Source of the DNA: Umezawaea endophytica
Lineage (GTDB): Bacteria; Actinomycetota; Actinomycetes; Mycobacteriales; Pseudonocardiaceae
Assembly: GCF_025061645.1 (NCBI RefSeq)
Contig: NZ_JANYMP010000004.1
Location: 365,117-429,116 of the forward strand
Direction: 5' to 3'
Length of the DNA: 64,000 nt
In this document: one piece after another, positions 21,566 to 30,479 of the stretch
How the letters are laid out: each line of letters opens with the position of its first letter
Position numbering within the stretch: position 1 is the stretch's first letter
Notes under the pieces: model-generated
Databases searched by the model: none
What the model saw: only the letters and a program-made list of their open reading frames with translations
Told to the model about the DNA's origin: nothing
Program-made: the position numbers and the translations under genes

Positions 21566-22534
21566 GTGAGATCCGGGGCGGCGCGCGGGTACGAGGGCTA
21601 CTACCACGAGACGGCCTTCTACGACTCCGACGAGGAGTTCCTGGCCCTCGTCGCACCGTTCGTGCTCGACGGCGTCGCCGCGGGGGAGCCGACCCTGGTC
21701 GCGTGCGGGGGCCTCAACGAGAAGCTGCTCCGCGCGGAGCTGGGCGGTTCCGCCACCGGGATCACCTACGTGGCCGCCGACGACCGGTACTCCCGGCCCA
21801 CCAGCGCGATCAAGCGCTACCGCGAGGTGTTCGCCGAGCTCACCGCGGCGGGCGCCCGGCAGATCCGGGTGATCGGTGACGTCCCGCACCCCGGCGTCGG
21901 CGTGCCGTGGGACTGGTGGGCCCGCTACGAGGCGGTCGTGAACCAGGCGTTCGACGACTTCCCGCTGTGGGGCATGTGCCCGTACGACACCCGCACCACG
22001 CCCGCGGCCGTGCTCGCCGACGTCGCGCGCACGCACCCCCGCATCCTGACGGCCGAGGGCGACCACCGGGTGAACCCCCGGTACGAGGAGCCGTCGGGCT
22101 TCCTCACCACGCGGCCGAGACCGCTGCCGGACGCCCTGGAGTCGCGCTCGCCCGCGCTGGTGCTGCTCGACCCCGCGCCGGTCGACGTGCGCCGAGCCGT
22201 CCGCGAGGCCACTGCGGGCACCACCCTCACCGAGGACGAGGCCGACGACCTGGTCTTCGCCGCGAGCGAGGCCGTGACGAACGCCCTGAGCCACGGCCGC
22301 CCACCCGTCCGCTTCCGGCTGTGGGCCGACCGGGACCACGTCGTGCTGACCGTCACCGACCAGGGGCCCGGTCCGTCCGACCCGACGGTGGGCCTGCTGC
22401 CCACGACGAAGACGGTCACGGCGGGCCTCGGGCTGTGGCTCACCTACCAGACGTGCAGCTACGTCACGCTGGGGCGCGACGACGAGGGTTTCACCGTCCG
22501 CGTCGTCGCGGGCCCACCGCGGGTGGACCGCTAG
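21566..22534 (+). CDS. RsbA-type sensor/anti-sigma regulator: MEDS domain plus HATPase_c
   Basis: This 322-residue protein has an N-terminal MEDS (DcmR-like sensory) domain at about 10-170 (YYHETAFYDSDEEFLALVAPFVLDGVAAGEPTLVAC). The C-terminal histidine-kinase-like ATPase is of RsbW type, with N-box EAVTNALSHG and G-box DQGPG and GLGLWL. Such proteins bind anti-sigma antagonists or sigma factors and control general-stress sigma factors. The GTG start at 21566 has GGAGG 7 nt upstream. Before insertion of the element this gene lay next to the stress cluster, so it may govern its SigB-like promoters. Its stop overlaps that of the opposing gene. Confidence 0.88.
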   Translation: MRSGAARGYEGYYHETAFYDSDEEFLALVAPFVLDGVAAGEPTLVACGGLNEKLLRAELGGSATGITYVAADDRYSRPTSAIKRYREVFAELTAAGARQIRVIGDVPHPGVGVPWDWWARYEAVVNQAFDDFPLWGMCPYDTRTTPAAVLADVARTHPRILTAEGDHRVNPRYEEPSGFLTTRPRPLPDALESRSPALVLLDPAPVDVRRAVREATAGTTLTEDEADDLVFAASEAVTNALSHGRPPVRFRLWADRDHVVLTVTDQGPGPSDPTVGLLPTTKTVTAGLGLWLTYQTCSYVTLGRDDEGFTVRVVAGPPRVDR

Positions 22535-22962
22535 GCCTGGCCGCCCGAGCGGTCGTCGTCGGGCTCCGAGGTCGCGAGGTCCGGTAAGTACACGATCCCG
22601 CCGTCGGGGGCGTCCGGGTAGTCCGCCGACATCGCGGTCACCCTGACCAGCACGACGTCGGGGTCCTCCGGCCAGCCGGTCCCCAGGTCACAGGCCTCGG
22701 TGGGGTCGTCCACGACCGCCGCGATGCCGAAGATCGAGACGCTGGCGTCCTCCGAGGTGAGCGTGACGGACACCTCGGGGACCGCCGCGATGTGGGCGAC
22801 CTCGCGCGAGTCGCGCTCGATCACGAACCACAGGTCGCCGTCGGGGCCCACCGCCTGCCGCGCCATCGGCCTGCTGACGAGCCTGCCGACGGCGTCGACG
22901 GTGGTCAGCACACCGGCGCGGGCGTCGGTGGCCTTGCGGGTCTCTGCGGCCGTCCTGATCAT
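22531..22962 (-). CDS. Pyridoxamine 5'-phosphate oxidase family (general stress protein 26-like) flavin-binding protein
   Basis: This 143-residue protein has the split-barrel FMN-binding fold (VGRLVSRPMARQAVGPDGDLWFVIERDSREVAHIAAVPEVSVTLTSEDASVSIFGIAAVVDD). GSP26-type members lack the full PLP oxidase set and are induced in general stress. ATG 22962 is preceded by GAGGAGAAGG. It converges on the RsbA-type gene with a 4-bp overlap, extending the stress theme of this locus. Confidence 0.85.
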   Translation of the reverse strand: MIRTAAETRKATDARAGVLTTVDAVGRLVSRPMARQAVGPDGDLWFVIERDSREVAHIAAVPEVSVTLTSEDASVSIFGIAAVVDDPTEACDLGTGWPEDPDVVLVRVTAMSADYPDAPDGGIVYLPDLATSEPDDDRSGGQA

Positions 22963-23027
22963 GCCTTCTCCTCGTGGGTCGCGGATCGCTCACCCAGGGG
23001 GGTTCCCGTTCCGCGCGCTCCCCACGC

Positions 23028-24365
23028 CTACGCGACGTCCTCCTCCCGCGATGTCAGCCGGTTGGCCGGTCGGGGCAGGCCGTAGTGGTCGCGCAGGGTT
23101 GTGCCGGTGTACTCGGCGCGGAACAGCCCGCGAGCCCGCAGGACCGGGATGACGTGCTCGACGAACACCTCCAGCCCCGAGGGCAGCACGGCGGGCATGA
23201 TGTTGAACCCGTCGGCGGCGCCCGCGGTGAACCAGCGCTCCACGGTGTCCGCGACCTGCTCCGGCGTGCCGGTGAACGTCTGGTGCCCCCGGCCGCCGCC
23301 CAGCCTGCCGATCAGCTCGCGCACGGTCAGCCGCTCGCGGCGGGCCAGTTCCACGATCAGCGTGTACCGGCTCTTGGACCCCTCGATCGCCTCCTCCGGC
23401 GGAAGGTCGGCCGGGAGTTGCCGGTCGAGGTCCAGGTGCTCGGACGGCACCTTCAGCAGGTGGGCGAGTTGCCGCTTGGCGTACTCGGGGACGATCAGCG
23501 CCTCCAGTTCGGCGTCGGCGGCCAGCGCCTCCGCCTCGGTCGAGCCGATCACCGGCACCAGCCCCGGCAGGATCTTCACCCCCTCGGCCGCGCGTCCCGC
23601 CTGCCCGGCCCGCCGCTTCAGGTCGGCGTAGAACGCCCGCGCCTCCTCCAGGGTCTGCTGCGCGGTGAACACGGCCTCCGCGTGCCGGGCGGCGAATTGC
23701 CGCCCGTCGGCCGACGACCCTGCCTGCACCAGCAGCGGGTAGCCCTGCGGGGAGCGCGGCACGTTGAGCGGCCCGCGCACGCGGAAGTGCTTGCCGACGT
23801 GGTCGACCACGTGCACGCGCGACGGTTCGGCGTGCACCCCGCGCTCCCGGTCGGCGACGACCGCGTCGTCCTCCCAGGAGTCCCACAGCTTCTTGGACAC
23901 CTCGACGAACTCGGCGGCCCGCTCGTACCGCTCGATGTGCGGGGGCTGGTGCTCCAGCCCGAAGTTGCGGGCCGCGTCGTCGCCCGCGGTCGTGACGATG
24001 TTCCAGCCCGCCCGTCCGCCGCTGACGTGGTCGAGCGAGGAGAACCGCCTGGCGAGGTTGAACGGCGAGTTGTACGTGGTCGACGCCGTCGCGATCAGGC
24101 CGATCCGCTCGGTCGCCCGCGCCAGCGCGGTCAGCAGGACGGTCGGTTCGAGCCGTCCCGCCGGGCGGCGGCCGGGGTCGTTGAACTGCACCGGGCTGTC
24201 GGCCAGGAACAGCGAGTCGAACGTGCCCGCCTCGGCCAGCCGCGCGAGGCGTTCGTGGTACTCGATGTCGGTGTTGGCGGTCGGCGAGCTGCCCGGCAGC
24301 CGCCAGGACGCCTCGTGGTGGCCGGTGTCGTGCAGGAACAGGTTGAGGTGGAGTTGCCGGGTCAC
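23028..24365 (-). CDS. LLM-class flavin-dependent monooxygenase (NtaA/SnaA/DszA family)
   Basis: This 445-residue luciferase-like enzyme shows the family motifs TGHHEASWR, FDSLFLADSP, ATERIGLIATASTTYNSPFNLARRFSSLDHVSGGRAGWNIVTT and YPLLVQAGSS. Members use FMNH2 and O2 on organosulfur compounds, nitrilotriacetate or similar substrates. It starts at GTG 24365, overlapping the ATPase stop (GTGA), as the last gene of a transporter operon with a TauD-like dioxygenase. Context points to desulfonation or release of sulfite from an organosulfur compound; the exact substrate is unknown. Confidence 0.88.
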   Translation of the reverse strand: MTRQLHLNLFLHDTGHHEASWRLPGSSPTANTDIEYHERLARLAEAGTFDSLFLADSPVQFNDPGRRPAGRLEPTVLLTALARATERIGLIATASTTYNSPFNLARRFSSLDHVSGGRAGWNIVTTAGDDAARNFGLEHQPPHIERYERAAEFVEVSKKLWDSWEDDAVVADRERGVHAEPSRVHVVDHVGKHFRVRGPLNVPRSPQGYPLLVQAGSSADGRQFAARHAEAVFTAQQTLEEARAFYADLKRRAGQAGRAAEGVKILPGLVPVIGSTEAEALAADAELEALIVPEYAKRQLAHLLKVPSEHLDLDRQLPADLPPEEAIEGSKSRYTLIVELARRERLTVRELIGRLGGGRGHQTFTGTPEQVADTVERWFTAGAADGFNIMPAVLPSGLEVFVEHVIPVLRARGLFRAEYTGTTLRDHYGLPRPANRLTSREEDVA

Positions 24366-25084
24366 GGCGTGGCCCCTTCGGTGATGCCGAGCGCGAGGAG
24401 GAGCTGGTCGCGGTAGGACTGGAAACCCGGATCGCGGTGCGAGCGGGGAGCGGGCAGGGTGACGGCGACGTCCAGGCGGATGCGGCCGTCCTCCAGCACG
24501 ACGACGCGGTCGGCCAGTTCCACGGCCTCGTCCACGTCGTGCGTGACGAGCAGGACCGCGGGCCGGTGCCGCGCGCACAGCTCGCGCAGCAGGCCGTGCA
24601 TCCTGATGCGGGTCAACGCGTCGAGCGACCCGAAGGGCTCGTCGGCCAGCAGCACCTCGGGGTCGCGCACCAGGCAGCGGGCCAGCGCGACCCGCTGCTG
24701 CTCGCCGCCGGACAGCTCGCTGGGCCACGCGCGTTCCCGCCCCTCCAGGCCGACCTCGGCGAGCGCCTGCCGCCCGTGCTCACGGGCGTCGGAACCGCCG
24801 ACGCCGAGCACCACGTTGTCCAGCACCCGCAGCCACGGCAGCAGCCGGGAGTCCTGGAACGCCACCGAGACCCGGTCCGGGACGTCCAGTTCGCCGGTGC
24901 CCGTCACGTCGTAGTCCAGCCCGGCGATGGCGCGCAGCAGCGTGCTCTTGCCCGAGCCGCTGCGGCCCAGCAGCGCCACGAACTCGCCGGGCGCGATGTC
25001 CAGGTCGAGCCCGTCCAGCACGGCCCGGTCGCCGAAGCGCCGCACCAGGTTCGCCACCCTCAGCCCGCGAGCGTTCGACGCCAC
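24362..25084 (-). CDS. ABC transporter ATPase, nitrate/sulfonate/taurine type (SsuB/TauB-like)
   Basis: This 240-residue ATPase has Walker A GRSGSGKST, Q-loop VAFQDSRLLPW, signature LSGGEQQR, Walker B VLLADEPFGSLDALT and switch His in VTHDVDEA. DEPFGSLDALTR and QDSRLLPW are typical of SsuB/TauB. The GTG start at 25084 follows GAGGAGGG and lies 25 bp inside the permease gene. It powers import through the adjacent permease. Confidence 0.93.
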   Translation of the reverse strand: MASNARGLRVANLVRRFGDRAVLDGLDLDIAPGEFVALLGRSGSGKSTLLRAIAGLDYDVTGTGELDVPDRVSVAFQDSRLLPWLRVLDNVVLGVGGSDAREHGRQALAEVGLEGRERAWPSELSGGEQQRVALARCLVRDPEVLLADEPFGSLDALTRIRMHGLLRELCARHRPAVLLVTHDVDEAVELADRVVVLEDGRIRLDVAVTLPAPRSHRDPGFQSYRDQLLLALGITEGATP

Positions 25085-25899
25085 GACAGCACCCTCCTCT
25101 CGAGGACGCGCAGCAGCGCGTCGGACACGAAGCCGAACAGGCCGTAGACGACGAGCCCGACGAGGATCACCTCGGTCTGGCCGTAGTTCTGCGCCTGGAA
25201 CATCAGGTAGCCGATGCCGCTGGTCGCGTTGATCTGCTCCAGCACCACCAGCGCCAGCCACGAGCCCGTCACGCCGAGCCGCAGGCCGACGAAGAAACCG
25301 GGGAGCGCGCCGGGGAACACGACCTTGCGGACGAACTGCCGCCGGTTGAGCCCGACCACCTCGGCCAGTTCGACGTACCGGCTGTCGATGCCGGTCAGCG
25401 ACGAGTAGGTCTGGATGTAGAGCGTGACGGCGACGCCGAGCGCGATCACCACGATCTTGAACGCCTCGCCGATGCCCAGCCACAGGATCAGCAGCGGGAT
25501 CAGCCCGAGCGTCGGGATCGCGCGCTTGACCTGGACCGAGCCGTCGATCAGCGCCTCGCCGATCCGGCTCAGCCCGGCGGCGACGGCCAGCGACGTGCCG
25601 ACGGACGCGCCGACCAGGAAACCGATCGCGGCCCTGCTCAACGAGGTCGCGATGCTGTCGGGGAGCGTGCCGTCCTCGGTGAGCCGCACGCCCGCCTCGA
25701 CGACCGTCCACGGCGCGGACAGGATCCTCGGGTCGAGCAGCCCGGTCGCGGAGGCGGCGCTCCACAGGCCGATCAGCAGCAGCGGGCCGAGCACCCGGCC
25801 GAACGGGATCGGCTTTCCGAGGCCCAGCCTGCGCTTGCGGGTCCGGGTGGTGACGGGCGGGGACGTGGCCCGCGGCGGTGGTTCCAGCGTGCGCGTCAT
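25060..25899 (-). CDS. ABC transporter permease, sulfonate/taurine type (SsuC/TauC-like)
   Basis: This 279-residue BPD-type inner-membrane protein has about six helices. The EAA loop is ELAEVVGLNRRQFVRKVVFPGALPGFFVGLRLGVTGSWLALVVLEQ. The basic N-terminal cytoplasmic tail is Pro/Thr/Arg-rich. The ATG at 25899 overlaps the stop of the substrate-binding protein gene (ATGA). It belongs to the ROK-controlled operon. Confidence 0.93.
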   Translation of the reverse strand: MTRTLEPPPRATSPPVTTRTRKRRLGLGKPIPFGRVLGPLLLIGLWSAASATGLLDPRILSAPWTVVEAGVRLTEDGTLPDSIATSLSRAAIGFLVGASVGTSLAVAAGLSRIGEALIDGSVQVKRAIPTLGLIPLLILWLGIGEAFKIVVIALGVAVTLYIQTYSSLTGIDSRYVELAEVVGLNRRQFVRKVVFPGALPGFFVGLRLGVTGSWLALVVLEQINATSGIGYLMFQAQNYGQTEVILVGLVVYGLFGFVSDALLRVLERRVLSWRRTLAG

Positions 25900-26942
25900 G
25901 CGGTGCTCCGGTACTCGGCGGGAACGGCGTCGGCGGCGACGGTCTCGAAGCGCCGGTCGAACAGGTCGGCCGCCTTGATCGGCGGGGTGAACCCGCCCTC
26001 GGCCAGCAGGTCGGCGGTCTCCTGCTCCCAGGCGATGGCCCGGTCCCAGTTCGCCGCGATCAGGGGCTTCTCGTTGGCCCGCACGATCCGCGCCCCGTCG
26101 GCCGTGGACACGGCCTGCTCCTTGACGTAGTAGGAGTCGATCCAGGCGTCGGGGTTCTCCCACGCCCACACCTGGCCCCTGGCCCAGAAGGGGATGAAGG
26201 CCCGGACGGCGGCGAGCTTCGCCTCGTCGGCGAGCACCGGGACCGGCGCCCACAGCACGGTCAGCAGGTCGACGGCGTTCATGTCGACGGCCCGCGCGCC
26301 GTCCTGCTCGTACTGCGACAGGTACTTCGTCAGCACCGGCTCGGCGAGCACGGCGACGTCGACCTGCTTGGCCTGCAACGCGGTCAGGAACTGCGGGCTG
26401 TTCAGCGGGACGAGTTGGACGTCGGTGTTCTTCAGCCCCAGCTCCTTCAGCGTGCGCAGCACGACCACGCCCTGCGCCTGACCCTGGGAGAACGCGATCC
26501 TCTTGCCCGCGAGGTCGGCGAGCGAGGTGATCGGCGACCCGGCGGCGGTGGCGAACTTGTAGATCGGCTTGTCCCGCACCGAGACGGCGACGATCCGCGC
26601 GTCGAACCGGATGGCGGCGGCCTGGATGGGCGGGATGCCCGCGTTGGTGGCGAGGTCGACGGAGTTGGCGCGGAACGCCTGGATGACGTCCGGTCCGGCC
26701 GCGATGTTCGGCCAGTCGGTGACCTGGAAGGGGAGTTTCGCGAGCTCGCCGGACGCCTCGAGTTGCTTGAGCGTGGTGCGGATGGAGATCGTCAGCCTGG
26801 TGCCCGGCGGGACGGTGGTGGGCAGCGGTCCGGTGCCGAGCGCGGCGGTGGGCGCCCCGCCCGCGGCGGCGCACCCCACCACGCCGAGCGCTCCCAGTCC
26901 CGCCAGTCCGGCGAGGAACGAGCGGCGGGCGACCGCGGTCAT
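25896..26942 (-). CDS. Substrate-binding lipoprotein of the sulfonate-type ABC importer (SsuA-like)
   Basis: This 348-residue protein starts MTAVARRSFLAGLAGLGALGVVGCAAAGG, with a Tat-like/lipoprotein signal and lipobox Cys24. The mature part has the NMT1/SsuA-like fold (VDLATNAGIPPIQAAAIR..., LAGKRIAFSQGQAQGVVVLRTL..., VLAEPVLTKYL). It would capture an alkanesulfonate or sulfate ester outside the membrane. Its ATG overlaps the dioxygenase stop. Confidence 0.9.
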   Translation of the reverse strand: MTAVARRSFLAGLAGLGALGVVGCAAAGGAPTAALGTGPLPTTVPPGTRLTISIRTTLKQLEASGELAKLPFQVTDWPNIAAGPDVIQAFRANSVDLATNAGIPPIQAAAIRFDARIVAVSVRDKPIYKFATAAGSPITSLADLAGKRIAFSQGQAQGVVVLRTLKELGLKNTDVQLVPLNSPQFLTALQAKQVDVAVLAEPVLTKYLSQYEQDGARAVDMNAVDLLTVLWAPVPVLADEAKLAAVRAFIPFWARGQVWAWENPDAWIDSYYVKEQAVSTADGARIVRANEKPLIAANWDRAIAWEQETADLLAEGGFTPPIKAADLFDRRFETVAADAVPAEYRSTA

Positions 26943-27913
26943 CAGTCGACCACCACGGCGTGGTCGGCCGTGAACGGCCTGCCCGCCACCAGGTCGGACT
27001 CGCGGCCGTCCGGCCCGACCGGCAGGTCGCCGATCAGGGTGACCCGGTGCAGCCGCCGCTCGACGTCCAGGTGGTCGAGGTCGCGCGGCGCGAGGTGCGC
27101 GGTGGCGCGGTTGTCCCAGAACGCGACGCTGCCCGGCTCCCAGCGGAAGCGCACGGTGTACTCGGGGCGGGTGATCTCGGCGTACAGCAGGTCGAGGACC
27201 GCCTTGCTCTCCTGCGGGGACACGTCGAGCAGGTGGCTGGTGAAGCCGGGGTTCACGAACAGGGCCCGCTCGCCGGTCTCCGGGTGGACGCGGACCACCG
27301 GGTGGTGCGCGACGAGCAGGTTGTCGTTGACGCGCTTGGCGTACGCGCTGCCGTCGTCCGCGGGCTTCTGGTCGCCGCCGTAGCGGTGCTCGGCGCGCAG
27401 ACCGTCCACGAAGGACTTCACCGGCTGCGAAAGCCCTTGGTACGCCGCGACGAGGTTCGTCCAGGTGGTGTCGCCACCCTGTTCGGGCACGACCTCCGAA
27501 CGCAGGATGGAGGCCGCGGGCGGGTTCACCGCCGCGGTGACGTCGGTGTGCCAGCCGGAGAAGTAGCTGTACCGGCGGCGCTTCACCTGGGACTTGAAGT
27601 CCTTGCCGTAGCGCTCCTCGTACCGCTTCGGGTCGATGGTGAAGATCTCCGGGAAGCCGGTCGGCGGCGCGTCGTCGTGCGGGTGGGCGTAGGTCAGCTC
27701 ACCGAACTGGCGGCCGAACGCGATCTGGCTCGCGTGGTCGAGGTCCTGGTCGCGGAAGAAGATCACCTTGTGCGTCCGGAGAGCGGCCTTGAGCTGTTCC
27801 ACGGTGGTGGCGTCCAGCGGGCGGGAAATGTCGACGCCGGAGATCTCGGCGCCGATGTGGCCCGCGACCGGGCGTGCGGAAAAAGCGGTCTTGGATTCCT
27901 GAAGGGACGTCAT
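26942..27913 (-). CDS. TauD/TfdA-family Fe(II)/2-oxoglutarate dioxygenase
   Basis: This 323-residue enzyme opens with GHIGAEISGVDISRPLD and KVIFFRDQDLDHASQIAFGRQFG. The metal-binding HxD is GWHTDVTA, and the distal His and Arg lie in FWDNRATAHLAP and ERRLHRVTLIGD. TauD/AtsK relatives cleave taurine, sulfonates or alkyl sulfates, releasing sulfite or sulfate. ATG 27913 follows AAAGGA. It is the first gene after the ROK regulator and leads the sulfur operon. Confidence 0.9.
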   Translation of the reverse strand: MTSLQESKTAFSARPVAGHIGAEISGVDISRPLDATTVEQLKAALRTHKVIFFRDQDLDHASQIAFGRQFGELTYAHPHDDAPPTGFPEIFTIDPKRYEERYGKDFKSQVKRRRYSYFSGWHTDVTAAVNPPAASILRSEVVPEQGGDTTWTNLVAAYQGLSQPVKSFVDGLRAEHRYGGDQKPADDGSAYAKRVNDNLLVAHHPVVRVHPETGERALFVNPGFTSHLLDVSPQESKAVLDLLYAEITRPEYTVRFRWEPGSVAFWDNRATAHLAPRDLDHLDVERRLHRVTLIGDLPVGPDGRESDLVAGRPFTADHAVVVD

Positions 27914-28054
27914 GATGGTCCTTTTCGGGTGCGTCGAATAGGCGCGACAATGCATCGCGCATCCAGGGCTTTGTGAATAAAAGGCCAGCTCAGTGCCGGT
28001 GTCTTCGACTTCTTTGTCTGGTCCTATCGTCTATCGACGCGTGCGGCCTGTCAA
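27914..28054 (-). promoter_or_regulatory. Promoter region of the sulfur scavenging operon
   Basis: On the minus strand, TTGACA (28054-28049) overlaps the ROK stop codon. It is followed about 15 nt later by TAGACGAT and a GATAG repeat (GATAGACGATAG). This gives a good -35 and a plausible -10. The repeated GATAG may be part of a regulator site. Confidence 0.5.
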
Positions 28055-29271
28055 TTTTGCGATTTCTGAAAATAACTCGTCGCGGGATTTCCGTGCAATT
28101 CGAGCGGTCGTTCGTAGACGTGGTGCAGCACGACGGCTCCCGCCGCCACGCTGAGCACGTCGGCGCCGAAGCTGGTCGTGACGACGGCCTGTTCCGGACC
28201 GTCGCGGCGCGACCGCTCGGCGACCACCTCGTGCAGGTCCGCGAGGCACTCCGGGAGGTGGATCGAGCCGAGTTCGGTCACGACGAGCACGTCCGGGTTG
28301 ATCACGTCCAGCAGCAGTGCGGCGACCCGCCCGACCTGCCTCGCGCGCGTCCGGAACAGCTCGACGGCCCTGCGGTCACCCGCCACCGCGGCGTCCAGGA
28401 GGTCGGTCAGCACCGGCGCGGTGATGATCCCGGCGGCCGCCGCGCGTTCCGCGACGGACCGGTCGGAGACCTCCGCCTCCAGGCATCCCGTTCTGCCGCA
28501 AGGACATCGCCGGTCGCCGCCGTCCACCGGGAGGTGCGCGATGTCGCCAGCGGCCGACCGGGGCCCGTGGTGCACGGCGCCGCCGGTCGCGATGGCCGCG
28601 TCCACCACGTTGCCGACGAACAGGTGGACCAGGCTGGTCCGCGCCCGCGCGTCGCCGAACATCTGCTCGGCCCGCGCGAGCGCCCGCGAGTGGCTCTCCA
28701 CGTGCACCGGCAGGCCGACCCGCGCGTGCAGCAGGTCGCGCGCGGCCACGTCGTGCCAGCCCAGTTGGCTGTGCCGCACGACCACGCCCGACGCCGGGTC
28801 GACCCAGCCGCCGATGGCCACGCCGACGCCGAGCGGCGTGCGCCCGTCCGCGTGCCGGGCCAGGAAGTCCGGGACCCGGTCGGCCGCCCTGGTGAGCACG
28901 GCGGTGGGACCGGTGCCCGCGTGCGGTTCCCGTTCCCGCGCCCGCACCCGGCCGCGCAGGTCGACCAGCGCCACCGTGGTGTGCGCGAAGGCGATGTGGA
29001 CGCCGCACACCACGTGCTGGTCCACGTCGATGTCGACCGGGATGTGCGGTCGGCCGATCGTCGCCCGCGGGACGCGGTTGTCGACCTCGCGCAGCAGGCC
29101 GAGGCCCGCCAGTTCGGCGTACTGCCGCGTCACGGCGGCGGCGCTGAGCCCGGTGAGCCGCGCGATGGTGCTGCGCGCGACCGGGCCGTTGTCCAGCACC
29201 GAGCGCAGCACCGCCGCGGCGTTGGAGGTGCGGCGTCCGTCGCCGACGAGGACGCGGTGGGGGTTGTGCAC
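28051..29271 (-). CDS. ROK-family transcriptional regulator
   Basis: This 406-residue protein has an N-terminal winged helix (NAAAVLRSVLDNGPVARSTIARLTGLSAAAVTRQYAELAGLGLL) and a ROK sugar-kinase-like domain with zinc motif CPCGRTGCLEA. GTG 29271 follows GGGAGGGA. It is encoded on the same strand directly upstream of the TauD operon. ROK regulators beside sulfonate operons are seen in several actinomycetes, so it probably controls that operon. The ligand is unknown. Confidence 0.88.
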   Translation of the reverse strand: MHNPHRVLVGDGRRTSNAAAVLRSVLDNGPVARSTIARLTGLSAAAVTRQYAELAGLGLLREVDNRVPRATIGRPHIPVDIDVDQHVVCGVHIAFAHTTVALVDLRGRVRAREREPHAGTGPTAVLTRAADRVPDFLARHADGRTPLGVGVAIGGWVDPASGVVVRHSQLGWHDVAARDLLHARVGLPVHVESHSRALARAEQMFGDARARTSLVHLFVGNVVDAAIATGGAVHHGPRSAAGDIAHLPVDGGDRRCPCGRTGCLEAEVSDRSVAERAAAAGIITAPVLTDLLDAAVAGDRRAVELFRTRARQVGRVAALLLDVINPDVLVVTELGSIHLPECLADLHEVVAERSRRDGPEQAVVTTSFGADVLSVAAGAVVLHHVYERPLELHGNPATSYFQKSQN

Positions 29272-29548
29272 GATGTCCCTCCCCGGTGGGGTCAGGCGGT
29301 CACTTCCCCAGTGAGCGCAACGAACCCGCGCTCGCGGAGGGCCTGTCCTCAGTGGACTGTCAGGCGGGCCGACCGGGCGCCGCACAGATCGCGCTCGCCT
29401 GTCGACGGAGGTCGACGTGACGGCGCGTGCTCAGCGCGGCTGCCTGGGACATGGCTCCGATGCTGGCACCCCGGCGAGGTCCGGCCAAGGGTCGGTGAGG
29501 TCGGCTCAGGATGTGGGACCGGTGAAAATGATGTGGAAGTCTGATCAT

Positions 29549-29568
29549 ATGTAGTAGGTCTGCTACAT
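29549..29568. promoter_or_regulatory. Operator candidate upstream of the ABC exporter operon
   Basis: ATGTAG, 8 nt, CTACAT. It lies 32 bp before the ATPase start within an AT-richer promoter (CATATGTAG), and is a probable site for the XRE protein encoded at the operon end. The remaining 29272-29548 region shows no gene. Confidence 0.45.
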
Positions 29569-29600
29569 TTCGACGCACAGTGACGATGAAAGGGGACGCG

Positions 29601-30479
29601 ATGGCGTTGGGGGGTGCGGAACCCGTCATCGACGTGCGCGGGTTGCGGATGAGCTACGGGGCGACCGCCGTGCTGCACGGCGTGGACGTCCGCGCGCACC
29701 GCGGCGAGGTGGTGGCGCTGCTGGGGCCGAACGGCGCGGGCAAGACCACGACCGTCGAGATCCTGGAGGGCTTCCGCAAGCCGTCGGCCGGTGAGGTCCG
29801 GGTGCTCGGCGTCGACCCGCTGACCGGTGACGAGGCCTGGCGGGCGCGCGTCGGCGTGGTGCTCCAGTCGTGGCGGGACCACGGCAGGTGGCGGGTCGCC
29901 GAACTGCTGGACCACTTCGCCCGCTTCTACCCGCCGTACCGCACGCCCTTCGCCGTCGACGAGCTGCTGGAGCTGGTCGGGCTGACCGGGCAGGCGCGGA
30001 CGGTCGTCGGCACGCTGTCCGGCGGGCAGCGGCGCAGGCTGGACGTGGCGGTCGGCGTCGTCGGACGGCCGGAGGTGCTGTTCCTGGACGAGCCGACCAC
30101 CGGGTTCGACCCCGAGGCGCGGCAGGCGTTCCACGACCTCGTGCACCGGCTGACCGACCTGGACGACACGGCGATCCTGCTGACCACGCACGACCTGGAC
30201 GAGGCCGAGAAGCTGGCCGACCGCATTGTGCTACTGGTCGGAGGCGAGGTCGTCGCCGAGGGCAGCGCGCCCGAGCTGACCCGGCGGATCGCGAGCCGCG
30301 ACGAGGTCCGGTACAGCCTCGACGGCGAGTTCTTCGTGCACGCCACCGAGGACGCGACCGGCTTCGTGCGGGAGCTGTTCGAGCAGCACGACAAGGCGAT
30401 CGGCGACCTGGAGGTGCGCCGGGCGAGCCTGGAGGACGTGTACATGACCATGGTGCGGAAGCAGGAGGCGCGGCCGTGA
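29601..30479 (+). CDS. ABC exporter ATPase (DrrA/CcmA-like)
   Basis: This 292-residue protein has Walker A GPNGAGKTT, signature LSGGQRRRLD, Walker B VLFLDEPTTGFDPEA and H-loop TTHDLDEAEKL. The C-terminal extension (SLDGEFFVHATEDATGFVRELFEQHDKAIGDLEVRRASLEDVYMTMV) is typical of drug/lipid exporter ATPases. ATG 29601 is chosen because AAAGGGGA lies 5 nt upstream. It is coupled to the permease by GTGA overlap. Confidence 0.92.
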   Translation: MALGGAEPVIDVRGLRMSYGATAVLHGVDVRAHRGEVVALLGPNGAGKTTTVEILEGFRKPSAGEVRVLGVDPLTGDEAWRARVGVVLQSWRDHGRWRVAELLDHFARFYPPYRTPFAVDELLELVGLTGQARTVVGTLSGGQRRRLDVAVGVVGRPEVLFLDEPTTGFDPEARQAFHDLVHRLTDLDDTAILLTTHDLDEAEKLADRIVLLVGGEVVAEGSAPELTRRIASRDEVRYSLDGEFFVHATEDATGFVRELFEQHDKAIGDLEVRRASLEDVYMTMVRKQEARP

